A stretch of DNA of 64,000 bases from Arenibacter antarcticus. Its GTDB lineage: Bacteria > Bacteroidota > Bacteroidia > Flavobacteriales > Flavobacteriaceae. Below are positions 62,369 through 64,000 of the stretch, piece by piece; the first letter of the stretch is position 1; every line of letters starts with the position of its first letter. The stretch lies in contig NZ_CP166679.1 of NCBI RefSeq assembly GCF_041320605.1, positions 4,388,001 to 4,452,000 on the forward strand, read 5' to 3'. Both the position numbers and the translations under genes were made by a program. Below the pieces are notes generated by a model. It did no database searches. It was given only the letters and a program-made list of their open reading frames with translations, and was not told the origin of the DNA.

Positions 62369-63481
62369 TTAACTGCGGATAATATTCAGCATAGTGCGAC
62401 TTTTATCGCAGGTTTCTTTCCATTCCATTTCTGGATCAGATTCACGTGTAATTCCACCACCAACATATAGAGTAAGCTTATTTTTATGTATTTTCATACA
62501 CCTCAAATTTACAAAAAGAGAGGTTTTATTCTTGATAGTCCTATACGCCCTATTCTCTTGATTCCTTCGCTTTGAAGGTCGATTCACTTCTTCCTTGAAA
62601 TTTAACTCTCCCAAGAAACCTGTGTAGAATTCTCGGAGATACTTTTCGTTCTTAAGAATAAAATCCTTGGCTTTTAATTTTGGAAGGCCACATACCGCTG
62701 GGGTTGGGTGTAAGGAATGGATGATTTCGCTTAATCCGATTTCAGGGGTTGTCATTCCTGATATTGATGTTTTAAGGTGCCACAAATTACCTGCACGGTA
62801 ACTCATGGTTTCCGATATAGTCAACAATTTTATTTTGTCTTTTAGGGAATCGGTGATGAATTGGGTAACCATTTGTTGTTCTTCCAACTCTTTGTTGCCC
62901 CAAACAGGGCTATCTTCCCCTAGATATTTCTGAGTACCGGCCAAAGACATGGTCTTTAGCCTTTGGTTTTCCATTTCCAATAACATTTCGGGTGTTGCAC
63001 CTAACCAAATACCAACTTTTGGGTGATACCATATATAACAGAATGCCGTAGGATACAGAGACAAGATGTTCTGAAATAATTGTATTGGATCTTTGGAAGT
63101 GGACACCTCCACTTCTCTGGAGAGCACCACCTTATCCAAATTTCCTGCTTTAATTTCATGAATTCCCCGTTGCACCAGGCCTAAGTGAAAAGCCTTGCCA
63201 GCTCCATCGTCCTTCATTGGTTGTGAATCACTGTTTTCACTGGTCTTTTCCGTATTTAAAATTTCAGAATAGGAAGCATCATTCTTTAACAGAATGGCCT
63301 CATCACTTGCATTAAACGGAGCAAAAATAAAACCGCTTTCCCTATAATCTACAACATGGTGCAGTTCCTGATCATTTTGTAGGATCAACCGTACTTCTTC
63401 TTCATTGGGTTTACGGTAGGCCACAAAAGGCAACTGGTTTCCATATTGCTGGGCAATTCGGTCCAAAAAATTTAAAGTCAT
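62369..63481 (-). CDS. menF: Isochorismate synthase (menaquinone)
   Basis: 370 residues of the chorismate-utilising family. Conserved blocks: KVVLSREVEV (about 120-129), WLGATPEMLL (about 155-164), MSLAGT (about 174-179), LHPTPAVCGLPK (about 259-270), FYTGFLG (about 287-293), and LYVGGGITRESDPEMEWKE (about 335-353). It isomerises chorismate to isochorismate, the entry to menaquinone. One base separates it from the thioesterase gene upstream. Confidence 0.92.
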   Translation of the reverse strand: MTLNFLDRIAQQYGNQLPFVAYRKPNEEEVRLILQNDQELHHVVDYRESGFIFAPFNASDEAILLKNDASYSEILNTEKTSENSDSQPMKDDGAGKAFHLGLVQRGIHEIKAGNLDKVVLSREVEVSTSKDPIQLFQNILSLYPTAFCYIWYHPKVGIWLGATPEMLLEMENQRLKTMSLAGTQKYLGEDSPVWGNKELEEQQMVTQFITDSLKDKIKLLTISETMSYRAGNLWHLKTSISGMTTPEIGLSEIIHSLHPTPAVCGLPKLKAKDFILKNEKYLREFYTGFLGELNFKEEVNRPSKRRNQENRAYRTIKNKTSLFVNLRCMKIHKNKLTLYVGGGITRESDPEMEWKETCDKSRTMLNIIRS

Positions 63482-63482
63482 A

Positions 63483-63905
63483 CTATTTTCTTGGTAACGC
63501 TATGGTCGTTAATTTACAAATTGAAACTAAATTATTGTCCTGATCGGTAATCTTAATATCCCATATTTGTGTGGTACGGCCCTTATGTACTATGACGGCT
63601 TTGGCAAAGATTTCTCCCTCACTAACACTTTTGACGTGGTTGGCAGAGATTTCCAAACCCCGGATGAAATACTTTTTGGCATCCAAAAAAATATACGAAG
63701 CTGCACTTCCTACACTTTCGGCCAAAGCTACAGTTGCCCCACCATGTAGAACCCCATCTGGTTGATATACTTTTTGGGTAACTGGCATTTTTGCCACTAA
63801 AAAATTGTCGCCAACATCTATAAATTCCATTCCCAAGGTTTCCATTAAGGTTCCTTTACTACTTTCGTTACAAATTCCCAGTATTTTCTCCTTATATCCG
63901 TCCAT
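63483..63905 (-). CDS. menI: Hotdog-fold thioesterase, probable DHNA-CoA hydrolase
   Basis: 140 residues of the PaaI/4HBT hotdog family. VLHGGATVALAESVGSAAS (about 52-70) holds the Gly-Gly and catalytic Glu/Asp region. In the menaquinone pathway such enzymes cleave DHNA-CoA after MenB; the location as first gene of the menF-menD operon supports that role. PaaI-type activity on other aryl-CoAs cannot be excluded. Confidence 0.8.
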   Translation of the reverse strand: MDGYKEKILGICNESSKGTLMETLGMEFIDVGDNFLVAKMPVTQKVYQPDGVLHGGATVALAESVGSAASYIFLDAKKYFIRGLEISANHVKSVSEGEIFAKAVIVHKGRTTQIWDIKITDQDNNLVSICKLTTIALPRK

Positions 63906-63975
63906 GACCTTTTTTTCGTAAAATTAAGCATTAGAAAATCAAATAAAGCGTTACTTTATTCCATATATCACGATT

Positions 63976-64000
63976 ATGGAACCCAAAGAAAAAAACATCT
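63976..64000 (+). CDS. Start of an unknown gene running off the window
   Basis: ATG at 63976-63978 followed by EPKEKNI with no stop before the edge. It is divergent from menI with about 70 bp between. Too short to identify; could be a chance ATG. Confidence 0.25.

Noticed and set aside
1-64000. CRISPR arrays, insertion sequences, prophage or restriction/defence genes
   Set aside because: No direct-repeat arrays, transposase, integrase, phage or defence-family proteins were seen in any reading frame that I could recognise.

Overview
The window is chromosomal DNA from a Bacteroidota bacterium, very probably a marine member of the Flavobacteriaceae (the gene content looks like the Arenibacter/Maribacter/Zobellia side of the family, but the genus cannot be fixed from this sequence). 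The evidence is low GC, Bacteroidota-type promoter elements (TAnnTTTG at -7) ahead of many genes, type IX secretion/gliding proteins (PorP/SprF, a PorE-like OmpA protein and a type B C-terminal sorting domain), menaquinone genes, and many families typical of this group (DUF4494, DUF2853, the CvfB-like S1 protein, a TonB-dependent receptor of the OMP_b-brl_3 type). No rRNA, tRNA, CRISPR array or intact insertion sequence was seen.

Layout. 1-2,815 is an accessory and partly decayed segment: a cut-off PVC-type dehydrogenase lipoprotein and a DUF1080 (3-keto-glycoside hydrolase) lipoprotein in one operon, followed by about 1.6 kb of broken DNA with remnants of a GH32-type fructanase and of a secreted protein. 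2,815-5,237 holds a pair of PLP enzymes that best fit capnine (sulfonolipid) synthesis: cysteate synthase and cysteate acyltransferase. 5,328-12,458 is housekeeping: oligopeptidase B, YbaB/EbfC, thioredoxin, YegP-like DUF1508, threonine aldolase, release factor 2 with its programmed +1 frameshift, and ArsC. 11,967-14,970 pairs a small secreted YG-repeat protein with a TonB-dependent outer membrane protein. 15,256-23,782 is mostly on the minus strand: a 57-residue membrane protein, a QEGLA-type metallopeptidase, two tandem dicarboxylate/amino-acid:cation symporters, aroC, and a large FAD/Fe-S oxidoreductase. 23,866-27,280 covers an outer membrane protein, a TlpA-like lipoprotein, a rhomboid protease and a lipid A-type acyltransferase.

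27,431-31,608 is a three-gene type IX secretion module (surface adhesin with CHU_C domain, PorP/SprF, PorE-like). 31,766-41,826 holds a fatty-acid-hydroxylase family membrane protein, a secreted EEP phosphatase/nuclease, glmM, an AcpH-like protein, a DUF5602-like lipoprotein, gamma-glutamyltransferase and unknown membrane proteins. A BCCT transporter with an attached universal stress protein follows (40,948-43,497). 44,221-45,841 holds rlmF and then a 37-residue Cys-rich metallothionein-like peptide immediately upstream of a SigZ-like ECF sigma factor that itself carries three Cys pairs. 46,012-56,372 contains a deaminase, an MFS exporter, DUF4494, a response regulator/PAS histidine kinase pair, a zinc-ribbon pseudogene, CsbD, a flavin disulfide reductase, ChaN and a VOC protein.

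56,733-63,905 is a menaquinone region on the minus strand in two transcription units split by a strong terminator: menI-menF-menD-DUF2853, and then (after cvfB with its own apparently leaderless promoter) SPOR-like protein-menA-LytTR regulator. menB, menC and menE are not in the window.

The most interesting points for follow-up are the Cys-rich peptide/Cys-tailed sigma factor pair, the capnine gene pair (relevant to gliding motility and the nearby T9SS module), the unusual BCCT substrate-site residues, and the two decayed loci.
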